In this document: positions 16,785 to 24,986 of the stretch, piece after piece
Layout of the letters: each line of letters opens with the position of its first letter
Numbering within the stretch: the stretch's first letter is position 1
Notes under the pieces: generated by a model
Seen by the model: the letters and a program-made list of their open reading frames with translations, nothing else
Databases searched by the model: none
What the model was told of the DNA's origin: nothing
NCBI GenBank assembly: GCA_958439205.1
Contig: OY288189.1
Location: 1,089,001 to 1,153,000 of the forward strand
Length of the DNA: 64,000 bases
Reading direction: 5' to 3'
DNA from: an uncultured Allorhizobium sp.
GTDB taxonomy: Bacteria > Pseudomonadota > Alphaproteobacteria > Rhizobiales > Rhizobiaceae
Translations under genes and position numbers: made by a program

Positions 16785-16806
16785 CCCATCAGAAAAGGCT
16801 CGGCCT

Positions 16807-17325
16807 ATGGACAATCGATTTGCCACGATCGGAAGCTGGCTCAGGCATCGGGCAGAGAACCTGCTCGCAATGATGCTGCTGGCGATGTTCGTCATCTTCC
16901 TGCTGCAGATATTCTCCCGCTATCTCTTCAACCTCTCGATTGGCTGGACACACGAAGCGAGCGTCGCTTTGTGGATCTGGATGGTGCTGTTCGGGTCTGC
17001 CTTCGTTGTGCGGGAGGTCGATGAGATCCGCTTCGATCTGTTCTGGGGAGCGGCAACCGCCCGCGGGCTGCGCGTCATGCAGGTCATCGGTTCAGCCAGC
17101 CTCGTCGTGCTGTTCACCTGGTCGCTTCCGGCCGTCATCGATTATGTGACCTTCATGCGCGTCGAGAGCACCGCCTATCTGAAGATCCGTTTCGACGTTC
17201 TCTATTCCATCTATGTCGTCTTCGCGATTGCCATGATCGTGCGCCACCTCTGGCTCTGCACGCTGGCGATCCGCGGCAAGGCGCCCGAGGGCTTCGACCC
17301 GACCAAAGCGAGTTCCGGAGTATGA
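16807..17325 (+). CDS. TRAP transporter small membrane subunit (DctQ family)
   Basis: A 172-residue protein with four predicted membrane helices. The first is rich in Leu/Met/Phe (about residues 18-40) and the conserved DctQ segment WTHEASVALWIWMVLFGSA follows. It forms the small permease subunit with the DctM protein encoded downstream. Its stop overlaps the DctM start by 4 bases (ATGA). It follows dctP after a 12-bp hairpin. Confidence 0.9.
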   Translation: MDNRFATIGSWLRHRAENLLAMMLLAMFVIFLLQIFSRYLFNLSIGWTHEASVALWIWMVLFGSAFVVREVDEIRFDLFWGAATARGLRVMQVIGSASLVVLFTWSLPAVIDYVTFMRVESTAYLKIRFDVLYSIYVVFAIAMIVRHLWLCTLAIRGKAPEGFDPTKASSGV

Positions 17326-18623
17326 ACCTGGCCAGCCCCTTTTCCCTGTCGCTCGTGGTGATCACGGCGCTCGCCTTCCTCGGTCTGCCCATTGGCTTGT
17401 CGATGATCTGCGGGTCGATCCTCTACCTACTGCTGTCCGGTGCCGACATGGGCATCGTCGCCGAGCAGTTTCTGAACGGCATGTATTCCAACTACGTGAT
17501 CCTGGCCGTGCCGTTGTTCATCCTGGCTGCCGAACTGATGAACATCGGCTCGATGACCGAGCGGCTCTTGTCGTTCTGCAACGTGCTGGTCGGACGCTTT
17601 CGCGGCGGCCTGGCCCAGGTCAATGTCGTGCAGAGCATCATCTTTGCCGGTATGTCCGGCTCGGCGATTGCCGATGCCGCGGGCACCGGCAGTATGATGC
17701 AGAAGCTGATGACGGATGGCGGTCGCTATACGCCGAGCTTTGCGGCGGCCCTGACGGCTGTCACGTCGGTGATCGGCCCGATCATTCCGCCTTCCATCCC
17801 GATGATCATCTATGCGCTCGTTTCGGATGCCTCAATCGGCTATCTCTTCCTCGCCGGCATGGTTCCGGGGCTCTTGATGGCCGTCCTGCAGATGGTGCAG
17901 GTTGCGATCACGGCGCGTCGGCAGAATTTTCCGGTCGAGGCGCCGGTGCCATTTCGCGAGATCCCCGGCGTCACTTGGCGCGCACTCCCTGCACTGTTCA
18001 TGCCGGTGCTGCTGCTTGGCTGCATCTATTCGGGGGTGACGACACCAACGGAGGCCGCAGCGTTAGCGGCGGCTTACGCACTGCTGGTTTCGGCTGTGCT
18101 CTACCGCAGCATCCGCTGGAACGCTCTTTACAGCGCGCTTCTCACCAGCGGGAAGACCACTGCCTCGATCGGCATGCTGATCGCTGGTGCGCTCGTCTTC
18201 AACTATGTCATCACCATCGAGAACATTCCGGAGAGCATCAAAGGCATCCTGACGAGCTGGGATATGTCCCCGGTCGTCTTCCTGATCTTCGTCAACATCC
18301 TGCTCCTTTTGCTCGGCTGCTTCCTCGAAGGCACGACAATCCTTCTGATCGTCGTCCCCGTGCTTATCCCGACAGCTCAGGCGCTGGGTATCGATCTCGT
18401 CCATTTCGGCGTGGTCGTGGTGGTCAACATCATGCTGGGGCTGGTGACGCCTCCGTATGGGTTGCTGCTGTTCATCGTCGCGAAGATCTCGGGCGCACCG
18501 CTCAGAGATATCGTTCGCGATGCCTGGCCTTTCATTCTCTGGATGGTGCTGTGCCTCATCGTCATCACCTTCATCCCCGAGACGGTGCTCTGGCTACCGC
18601 GTCTGCTCGGTTATCAGGGCTGA
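17322..18623 (+). CDS. TRAP transporter large membrane subunit (DctM family)
   Basis: A 433-residue ion-coupled permease with about 12 membrane helices. Family signatures include AGMSGSAIADAAGTGSMMQKL and IIPPSIPMIIYALVSDASIG in the first half, and the second-repeat GVVVVVNIMLGLVTPPYGLLLF. It completes the DctPQM system, which imports the solute using a sodium or proton gradient. It is followed after 10 bases by the type II dehydroquinase gene. Confidence 0.92.
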   Translation: MNLASPFSLSLVVITALAFLGLPIGLSMICGSILYLLLSGADMGIVAEQFLNGMYSNYVILAVPLFILAAELMNIGSMTERLLSFCNVLVGRFRGGLAQVNVVQSIIFAGMSGSAIADAAGTGSMMQKLMTDGGRYTPSFAAALTAVTSVIGPIIPPSIPMIIYALVSDASIGYLFLAGMVPGLLMAVLQMVQVAITARRQNFPVEAPVPFREIPGVTWRALPALFMPVLLLGCIYSGVTTPTEAAALAAAYALLVSAVLYRSIRWNALYSALLTSGKTTASIGMLIAGALVFNYVITIENIPESIKGILTSWDMSPVVFLIFVNILLLLLGCFLEGTTILLIVVPVLIPTAQALGIDLVHFGVVVVVNIMLGLVTPPYGLLLFIVAKISGAPLRDIVRDAWPFILWMVLCLIVITFIPETVLWLPRLLGYQG

Positions 18624-18633
18624 GGACAGGACC

Positions 18634-19083
18634 ATGACGCAGCACAAGCCGCTCTTCATCCTCAACGGACCAAACCTGAACCGCCTTGGTCGGCGCGAAC
18701 CCGAGATCTACGGCCATCACACGCTATCCGACGTGGAATTCTGGTGCCGGGAGGCGGCGGGGGAATGGCCTGTCGTCTTCCGCCAGACGAATAGCGAGGA
18801 GATGCTGATCGAGTCGGTGCATGAGGCGATCGACGAAGGATCCGGCATCCTGATCAATCCGGCGGCCTTTACCTTCACGTCGCTGGCGCTCCTCGATGCG
18901 CTCAAGATGTTCAAGGGACCGATCATCGAGTTCCACATCAGCAATGTGCATCGGCGCGAGCAGATCTATCACAAATCCCTCGTCTCGATGACGGCCACGG
19001 CCGTCATGGCGGGCCTCGGGGCGACGGGATACCCGCATGCTGTGCGAGCCTTGAAGCTGCTCGTCGCAGAAGGAAAACGGTGA
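18634..19083 (+). CDS. Type II 3-dehydroquinate dehydratase with altered active-site residues
   Basis: A 149-residue dehydroquinase of the AroQ fold. NGPNLNRLGRREPEIYG holds the catalytic Arg and Tyr26, Asn75 is present, and EFHISNVHRRE carries Glu99, His101 and Arg108. Alignment by eye to the Mycobacterium tuberculosis enzyme, whose numbering agrees closely here, shows two substitutions. The His of the THTS motif (His81) is Phe in FTFTS, and Arg112 is Tyr. Both normally contact substrate hydroxyls or the carboxylate side, while the catalytic Tyr, Asn and His are kept. It may be a catabolic variant with a changed substrate, or less active. Its operon neighbours support 3-dehydroquinate to 3-dehydroshikimate. 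Confidence 0.85.
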   Translation: MTQHKPLFILNGPNLNRLGRREPEIYGHHTLSDVEFWCREAAGEWPVVFRQTNSEEMLIESVHEAIDEGSGILINPAAFTFTSLALLDALKMFKGPIIEFHISNVHRREQIYHKSLVSMTATAVMAGLGATGYPHAVRALKLLVAEGKR

Positions 19084-19114
19084 AAAGCCATCGGGCGAAA
19101 CAGAGGATGCGGCG

Positions 19115-21004
19115 ATGAAAACCTCGATTGCGACGGTGTCGATCAGCGGCGAATTCGAAGAGAAGCTCTCGGCGATCGCCCGTGCCGGTTTCGACGGGAT
19201 CGAGATCTTCGAAAACGACTTCCTGGCGTTCGACCGATCACCCGCCGAAGTGGGGCAGATGGTTCGCGATCACGGACTGACCGTCTCGCTTTTCCAGCCT
19301 TTCCGCGACTTCGAAGGCATGCCGGAGCCCTTCCGCAGTCGCAACTTTGACCGTGCCGAACGCAAGTTCGACCTGATGGCCGAGCTTGGCACTGATCTGA
19401 TGCTGATCTGCTCCAATGCCTCGCCGGTCTCGCTTGGCGGGATCGACCGCGCGGCAGCCGACTTTCACGAGCTTGGCGAGCGGGCGGCTAAACGGGGCCT
19501 GCGCGTCGGCTATGAAGCGCTCGCCTGGGGTCGTCACATCAACGACCACAGGGATGCCTGGGAAATCGTCCGCCGGGCGGATCACCCAAGTATCGGGCTG
19601 ATCCTCGACAGTTTTCACACTCTGGCACGCAAGATCGAGGTCAATTCCATCCGGTCCATTCCCGGCGACCGCATCTTCATCGTTCAGCTCGCCGACGCGC
19701 CGCTGATCGAGATGGATCTTCTCTACTGGTCGCGTCACTTCCGCAACATGCCGGGCGAAGGCGACCTTGCCGTGACACCCTTCATGCAGGCGATCGCGGC
19801 GACGGGTTACAATGGCTATCTGTCGCTGGAGATTTTTAACGACCAGTTCCGCGGTGGATCGCCCGAGGCGATATCGAGGGATGGCCGACGCTCTCTCGTC
19901 TATCTCATGGACCAGGTCCGGCGCGTCGAGCCCGACATGCGTATCCCGGTTCCTGCCATGCCAGACCGCAGCGAGGTCTCCGGCATTGCTTTCGTCGAGT
20001 TTGCTGTCGGTGACGATGATGGGCGTGAGCTCGAAGCCTTGCTGGAGGTCCTGGGTTTTCGCGCTGTCGGCCGCCATCGCAGCAAGGCCGTTACCGTGAT
20101 GCGGCAGGGGGAGATCAACCTTGTCCTCAACCGAGAAGAAAAGGGGTTCGCCAACGCCTCCTACCTCGTCCATGGCGCCAATGCCTATGCCTTCGGATTG
20201 ATGGTGGACGATGCCTATGCCGCGCATGCTCGCGCTTTGCAGCTGGGATCGGAAGATTTTCGCCAGCCGGTGGGGCCGGGCGAGATACAGGTGCCTGCGA
20301 TCCGGGGTGTTGGCGGCGGGATCGTCTACTTCCTCGACCGCAAGACTTCGCTTGGCGACATCTGGGACGTCGAATTTGAACCGATTGCCGAGGATCAGAC
20401 CACTGCGTCTTCCGTCGGGCTGACGCGGATCGACCATCTTGCCCAGACGACCCGCTATGAGGAGATGCTGACCTGGCTTCTCTTTTACACCTCGCAGTTC
20501 GCGACCCGGAAGACGCCCATGGTCGACATCATCGATCCGGCCGGGGTGGTCCGGAGTCAGGTCGTCGAAACGCAAGATGGTCGCCTGCGGATCACGCTGA
20601 ACGGGGCCGAGAACCGCAATACGCTCGCGGGCCGTTTCATTGCGGAGACCTTCGGTTCGGGTATCCAGCACATTGCCTTTGAAACCGACGACATCTTCGC
20701 GACGGCAGAAGCCCTGGCGCACAATGGCTTCAAGTCCCTGGCGATCTCGCCAAATTACTACGATGATGTCGAAGTCCGCTTCGGGCTTGATCCGGATCTG
20801 GTCGAGCGGATGAAAGCCGCCAACATCCTCTACGACCGGGATGACGCGGGAGAGTATTTCCAGCTTTATTCCCCGACCTATGGAGAGGGCTTCTTCTTCG
20901 AAATCGTCGAGCGCCGGGGCTATGCCGGCTACGGCGCCCCCAATGCCATCTTCCGTATCGCAGCCCTGAAACGACATCTGCGACCGAGCGGCATGCCGCG
21001 TTAG
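19115..21004 (+). CDS. quiC: 3-Dehydroshikimate dehydratase, QuiC1 type fused to an HPPD-like VOC domain
   Basis: A 629-residue two-domain protein. The N-terminal half (about 1-280) is a sugar-isomerase TIM barrel with metal ligands in YEALAWG (Glu), LILDSFH (Asp, His), IVQLAD (Gln) and LSLEIF (Glu), as in the dehydroshikimate dehydratases QuiC/AsbF. The C-terminal half (about 290-620) is a duplicated VOC domain related to 4-hydroxyphenylpyruvate dioxygenase, with HIAFETDD and FFFEIVERR. This fusion is known from Pseudomonas QuiC1. It converts 3-dehydroshikimate to protocatechuate and is the last gene of the operon. The protocatechuate-degrading genes are not in this window. Confidence 0.88.
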   Translation: MKTSIATVSISGEFEEKLSAIARAGFDGIEIFENDFLAFDRSPAEVGQMVRDHGLTVSLFQPFRDFEGMPEPFRSRNFDRAERKFDLMAELGTDLMLICSNASPVSLGGIDRAAADFHELGERAAKRGLRVGYEALAWGRHINDHRDAWEIVRRADHPSIGLILDSFHTLARKIEVNSIRSIPGDRIFIVQLADAPLIEMDLLYWSRHFRNMPGEGDLAVTPFMQAIAATGYNGYLSLEIFNDQFRGGSPEAISRDGRRSLVYLMDQVRRVEPDMRIPVPAMPDRSEVSGIAFVEFAVGDDDGRELEALLEVLGFRAVGRHRSKAVTVMRQGEINLVLNREEKGFANASYLVHGANAYAFGLMVDDAYAAHARALQLGSEDFRQPVGPGEIQVPAIRGVGGGIVYFLDRKTSLGDIWDVEFEPIAEDQTTASSVGLTRIDHLAQTTRYEEMLTWLLFYTSQFATRKTPMVDIIDPAGVVRSQVVETQDGRLRITLNGAENRNTLAGRFIAETFGSGIQHIAFETDDIFATAEALAHNGFKSLAISPNYYDDVEVRFGLDPDLVERMKAANILYDRDDAGEYFQLYSPTYGEGFFFEIVERRGYAGYGAPNAIFRIAALKRHLRPSGMPR

Positions 21005-21068
21005 GCCTGTGCCTTGCGAGCAAATCTATCCTGCCGCCGAAAACGGTGCATAGTATGCGCGTGGAGCG

Positions 21069-22118
21069 ATGGGAGGCATTGTGACCGGCAATCTGAGTTC
21101 GGCGTTACCGATGGGTTCTGGGGCTCATGGGCCGAAGCGCGTCTGCCTGCTGGGCGCTACCGGGACGATCGGTCGGGCGACGGCTGCTGCGCTCATGCGG
21201 CGAGGGTATGAGGTGGTCTGTCTTGTGAGGACAGCTGCTGGCGTCGCTGGAGGTTCCTCGAACGCGAAAGCTGCTCGACTCGTCGAGGGGGCAACGGTGA
21301 GGGTCGTGGATCTCGGCGATCCGGAATCGGTGTTGCGCGACGGGTTTTCAGGCGACCGCTTCGACGCCGTGGTTTCGTGTATGGCTTCGCGCACAGGCTC
21401 GCCGAATGACGCCTGGGCTGTCGACCATCGGGCACATCTGAACGTGCTGGAGGCGGCACAGCGCTCAGGCGTGGGTCACTTCGTCCTCCTGTCGGCTATC
21501 TGTGTTCAGAAGCCGCTGCTTGCCTTTCAACAGGCAAAGCTGGCATTTGAAACCGCCCTTGTGGCGTCCGGCCTGCGCTATTCGATCGTCCGGCCGACCG
21601 CCTTCTTCAAGTCCCTGTCCGGCCAGATCGAGCGTGTCCGCAAGGGCGCGCCCTTCCTGATATTCGGTGACGGGACACTGACATCCTGCAAGCCCATCAG
21701 CGATGGCGATCTGGCCGACTATCTGGTCAGGTGCCTGGAAGAAGAGGCGTGTTGGAACCGCATCTTGCCGATCGGCGGCCCGGGTGAGGCGATTACACCG
21801 CGTCAGCAGGGCGAAGCGCTCTTTGCGCTTCTTGGGCGCCCGCCGAAATTCAGGTCCGTTCCGATTGCTCTGCTCGACGTCATCATCGCTGGCCTCGGAA
21901 CCCTTGGCCGTGTTGCGCCTTCGCTGCGTGAAAAGGCGGAGCTGGCCCGGATCGGGCGCTACTACGCCACCGAATCCATGCTCGTGCTCAATCCGCAGAC
22001 CGGTCGATACGACGCAGATGCCACACCGTCGACCGGCACCGAGACACTGTTCGATTTCTATCGCTCTGTTTTGGCTGGTGGGGCGCCACCTGACAGAGGT
22101 GATCACGCCGTCTTTTAG
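21069..22118 (+). CDS. bciA: BciA/DVR-type divinyl (proto)chlorophyllide 8-vinyl reductase homologue
   Basis: A 349-residue atypical short-chain dehydrogenase. The dinucleotide site is LLGATGTIGRATAAALMRRG. Features typical of N-DVR/BciA follow: ASRTGSPNDAWAVDH, SAICVQKPLLAFQQAKLAFE, and near the C-terminus RIGRYYATESMLV with the GRYDADATPSTGTETLFDFY tail. BciA reduces the 8-vinyl group during (bacterio)chlorophyll synthesis, so the host may carry an anoxygenic photosynthesis gene cluster elsewhere. A GTG at 21081 has a better-spaced GGGAGG site and is an alternative start. No other pigment gene is visible here. A related NAD(P)-binding reductase with another role is possible. Confidence 0.78.
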   Translation: MGGIVTGNLSSALPMGSGAHGPKRVCLLGATGTIGRATAAALMRRGYEVVCLVRTAAGVAGGSSNAKAARLVEGATVRVVDLGDPESVLRDGFSGDRFDAVVSCMASRTGSPNDAWAVDHRAHLNVLEAAQRSGVGHFVLLSAICVQKPLLAFQQAKLAFETALVASGLRYSIVRPTAFFKSLSGQIERVRKGAPFLIFGDGTLTSCKPISDGDLADYLVRCLEEEACWNRILPIGGPGEAITPRQQGEALFALLGRPPKFRSVPIALLDVIIAGLGTLGRVAPSLREKAELARIGRYYATESMLVLNPQTGRYDADATPSTGTETLFDFYRSVLAGGAPPDRGDHAVF

Positions 22119-22219
22119 AGGTTGCCGGGCGAAGGGGATGCATGCCTCAACATCGGCCATGGTTTGAGTTGATTTGATCGCTTTCAGGAGAGCAGCATTT
22201 GGCCAGAAGAGGAAAACGG

Positions 22220-23146
22220 ATGGTAACGATCTTCGCCTGGCTGGCCGGGACCATTGCGCTCGGGATCATCGCTTTGGCGGTCTGGCTTTATGAGCCCGAC
22301 AAGCCGCGTGCTGCGCTGGAGGAGACCTATCCGGGGGAGTATCGCATCATCGACGGCGTTCGCTTGCGGCTGCGCGACAGCGGCCCGCGCGACGGCGAGG
22401 CCATCATCATGCTCCATGGTTTCGGTGCCAGTCTGGAAACCTGGGAGAAATGGGCTGAGGCCTTGTCAGCACGCTACCGGGTCATTCGGTTCGACCTGCC
22501 GGGATTTGGGCTGACCGGACCCGATCCGACCGGCGACTATACGGACGCACGCAGCATGCAGATCCTGGCTACATTGATGGAACAGCTGGATATCGACCGC
22601 GCCAGCCTGATCGGCAATTCGCTCGGGGGACGCATTGCCTGGAACTTCGCGGCCATGTTCCCTGAACGGGTCAACAAGCTCGTTCTGGTCTCGCCCGATG
22701 GGTTCGCGAGTCCGGGCTTTGACTATGGCGTGGCGCCAAAGGTGCCGCTGATTATGCGTGCTTTGCCCTATACGGCACCGCGCAGCATGTTGAAGGCCAA
22801 CCTGGCAGCCGCCTATGGGAATCCGGCAGCCTTGAGCGACGCCGATGTGACCCGCTATCATGATCTGATGCTGGCACCTGGCGTGCGGCGTGCGATCCTG
22901 GAGCGGATGGGGCAGGTGATCCTGCGTGAACCGGGGCCGATACTTGCCCGGATACAGGCGCCGACGCTGCTTGTCTGGGGCGAACTAGACGGGATGATTC
23001 CGATCAGCAATGCGCAGGACTATCTGCGCTTAATGCCGAATGCCACGCTGGCGAGGCTGCCGGGCCTTGGCCATGTTCCATTTGAGGAAGACCCGGTCGC
23101 GTCGCTGGTTCCCGTCGAGGCTTTCCTGTCAGGCGCGGCGCGATAG
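22220..23146 (+). CDS. Membrane-anchored alpha/beta hydrolase
   Basis: A 308-residue alpha/beta-hydrolase. An N-terminal membrane helix (about residues 4-24) anchors the protein. The oxyanion region is LHGFGAS, the nucleophile elbow GNSLGG, the acid lies in WGELDGMIP and the catalytic His in GLGHVPFEED. The frame can start at a TTG seven codons upstream, but GAGGA lies at good distance from the ATG at 22220. It follows the bciA homologue by about 100 bases on the same strand and faces the CIA30 gene. Substrate unknown. Confidence 0.85.
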   Translation: MVTIFAWLAGTIALGIIALAVWLYEPDKPRAALEETYPGEYRIIDGVRLRLRDSGPRDGEAIIMLHGFGASLETWEKWAEALSARYRVIRFDLPGFGLTGPDPTGDYTDARSMQILATLMEQLDIDRASLIGNSLGGRIAWNFAAMFPERVNKLVLVSPDGFASPGFDYGVAPKVPLIMRALPYTAPRSMLKANLAAAYGNPAALSDADVTRYHDLMLAPGVRRAILERMGQVILREPGPILARIQAPTLLVWGELDGMIPISNAQDYLRLMPNATLARLPGLGHVPFEEDPVASLVPVEAFLSGAAR

Positions 23147-23210
23147 CGCCGATGCGATGTTTGACTGGCTGGTCGAGCCTAACAAGGACCGCCATCCGGT
23201 GGTCTGCCGC

Positions 23211-23768
23211 TCAGTAGAAGGCCACCTCGCGGACGCTGATGTCGGCGTCATGGTTGCGACCGAAGGCGACAATGCCGATCGATGTCAGGCTGTCGGCGCG
23301 CGGGACTTTGCGCAACAGTGCGCCTGAGGCCTTAAAGTCGGTGAAGGGAAGGCGGACTTCGGTCCAGGTGTTCGTTGCCTCAAACCCGGCCTGGTAATAT
23401 TGCCAGGGCAGGATCGTGCCGCTCGTGCGCAAATGCACGAAGTAGCGCTGATCATTGCCACGGATAACGAGGCGAACGCCGACCGTGCCTTCGGGCGGTG
23501 GGCTGGGCAGGGCCATTCGCATCTGGATGAAGCCGCCATTGTTCTCGATGCTGACGCGGCCGGTCATCTGGGCGTGCTGGCGGTCGCGTTCGGTGACGAA
23601 GCGGATCTGTCCTGATGATACGCCTCCCATCACCGTATCCGCGAAGAACTTCCAGCGCGTCTCAGGCTGAACCTTGAAATCCTCGATCATCATGTCCCCC
23701 GCAAGCGCCTGGGATACACCCCAGATCGCAAGCATTGCCATCGTGGCAAGCCTTGTCAAAACACGCAT
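23211..23768 (-). CDS. Exported CIA30-domain protein
   Basis: A 185-residue protein with a signal peptide (MRVLTRLATMAMLAIWGVSQ, cleavage after ALA) and a CIA30/NDUFAF1-type jelly-roll domain: MIEDFKVQPETRWKFFADTVMGG near the start, then GGFIQMRMALP, and ADSLTSIGIVAFGRN towards the end. CIA30 proteins are known as complex I assembly factors in mitochondria. Bacterial homologues are poorly characterised and an exported form would act in the periplasm. CAGGAAAAC precedes the ATG at 23768, so the longer frame is rejected. It converges on the hydrolase gene. Confidence 0.8.
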   Translation of the reverse strand: MRVLTRLATMAMLAIWGVSQALAGDMMIEDFKVQPETRWKFFADTVMGGVSSGQIRFVTERDRQHAQMTGRVSIENNGGFIQMRMALPSPPPEGTVGVRLVIRGNDQRYFVHLRTSGTILPWQYYQAGFEATNTWTEVRLPFTDFKASGALLRKVPRADSLTSIGIVAFGRNHDADISVREVAFY

Positions 23769-23959
23769 CGGTTTTCCTGACTGGTTAAGTGGGCCGCTTT
23801 GATGACCACCCACTCTCAACGAAACGCAGCGGCCGAAGTTGCCATGAGATTGGGTGTTTTTCAGCCCGTAACAGGCGTTCAAGGTAGCATGGACGCAGCT
23901 TGTGGTCACTCAAGTGCGATAACGGGCCGCATGGGGCTGACGCCGCCCGCGAAAAAGCG

Positions 23960-24868
23960 TCAACCGGGCGCGTGGCTCTCGAGCAGCCAATCCAGGAAGT
24001 GTTGCAGTGCGCGGCTCTGTTTGCGGTTCGCGGGCACGACGACATAGTAGGCGCCGTCTGGAGTGACGGACGCTTCTCCGAGCCGGATCAGGCGCTTCTG
24101 GTCGAGAAGGTCGCCGACGAGCCGGTTCCAGCCAAGGCTGATGCCCTGGCCGTTCAGGGTCGCGTAGATGGCTTCGGTGTAGAAGCTGCAGCGCATGCCT
24201 TTCAGCTTGCCGGTGGTGGAAACTCCAAAGTTCGACAGCCAGGCGTTCCAGCCGATCCACATGGGATCATCGGCCTCGTTGGAGATCAGCGGTTGTCGGA
24301 TCAAGCCGGATGGCGACAGATCCGGGCCAAGAGACTGCGCAAATTCCGGGCTGCAGACCGGGAAGACCAGGTCGTCGAACAGTTTTTCGGCGTGACCGGT
24401 CGGCCAGTTGCCGCCGCCGAAGCGTATCGCGATGTCCACGTCTCCCTGATCGAGCGCCGGCATGGCGTCCTGGCTGACGATCCGCAGCGTCGTCTCCGGG
24501 TGACGGCGGGAGAATTCCGAGATCCGGGGCAGCAACCAGAAATGCGAGAAGGCAACGGTGGCCGAGATCGTCAGGTCGTCGCCATTTGTCTCCTGCCGCA
24601 ATTCCGATGCGGTCTCGGCAATCAGGTTGAAGGCGTTGCTGGCCGCCGCCGCGAGCGATCGGCCTTGCGCAGTCAGGGTCACTTTCCGATGCAGGCGGTT
24701 GAACAGCGGAAAGCCGAAATCCTCTTCGAGCGCACGGATCTGGCGGCTGACAGCCGCCTGGGTGACCCCCAGTTCTTCGGCAGCCCTTGTGAAGCTTGCC
24801 AACCGAGCCGCAGCCTCGAAGGCAGTGAGGGCCGTCATGGGTGGCAGTTGTCGTCTCAAGCTTTTCAT
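23960..24868 (-). CDS. LysR-family regulator (GcvA-like) of the betaine oxygenase operon
   Basis: A 302-residue LysR-type regulator. The N-terminal helix-turn-helix spans about residues 10-65 (SFTRAAEELGVTQAAVSRQI), followed by a substrate-binding co-inducer domain. The MTALTAFEAAARLASFTRAA opening places it in the GcvA subgroup. The frame is open to 24895, but the ATG at 24868 has a CGAGG site and fits family N-termini. It is divergent from the Rieske oxygenase gene and probably activates it in response to the methylated amine substrate. Confidence 0.85.
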   Translation of the reverse strand: MKSLRRQLPPMTALTAFEAAARLASFTRAAEELGVTQAAVSRQIRALEEDFGFPLFNRLHRKVTLTAQGRSLAAAASNAFNLIAETASELRQETNGDDLTISATVAFSHFWLLPRISEFSRRHPETTLRIVSQDAMPALDQGDVDIAIRFGGGNWPTGHAEKLFDDLVFPVCSPEFAQSLGPDLSPSGLIRQPLISNEADDPMWIGWNAWLSNFGVSTTGKLKGMRCSFYTEAIYATLNGQGISLGWNRLVGDLLDQKRLIRLGEASVTPDGAYYVVVPANRKQSRALQHFLDWLLESHAPG

Positions 24869-24893
24869 GATGCCTCGCTGGCTCAAGTCTTTC

Positions 24894-24908
24894 ATTACCT
24901 GAGGTTAT
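24894..24908. promoter_or_regulatory. LysR-type binding-site candidate
   Basis: ATTACCT-G-AGGTTAT is a near-perfect inverted repeat of the T-N11-A type. It lies in the gap between the divergent lysR and Rieske oxygenase genes, about 80 bases before the oxygenase start. Confidence 0.5.
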
Positions 24909-24986
24909 GTCAAGGCTGATGATTTGTGCTGTTGAAGGCCCGCTCATTCCTGCCAAGATCCTGATATCATCAGATGAGGTTGCGTT

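Noticed and set aside
19238..20977. 579-codon minus-strand open frame opposite the dehydroshikimate dehydratase gene
   Set aside because: The plus-strand protein has clear metal-site motifs. The antisense product is low in hydrophobic structure and unrecognised.
20400..21004. C-terminal VOC part of the dehydroshikimate dehydratase as a separate dioxygenase gene
   Set aside because: The frame is continuous with the N-terminal barrel, and this fusion is the known QuiC1 layout.
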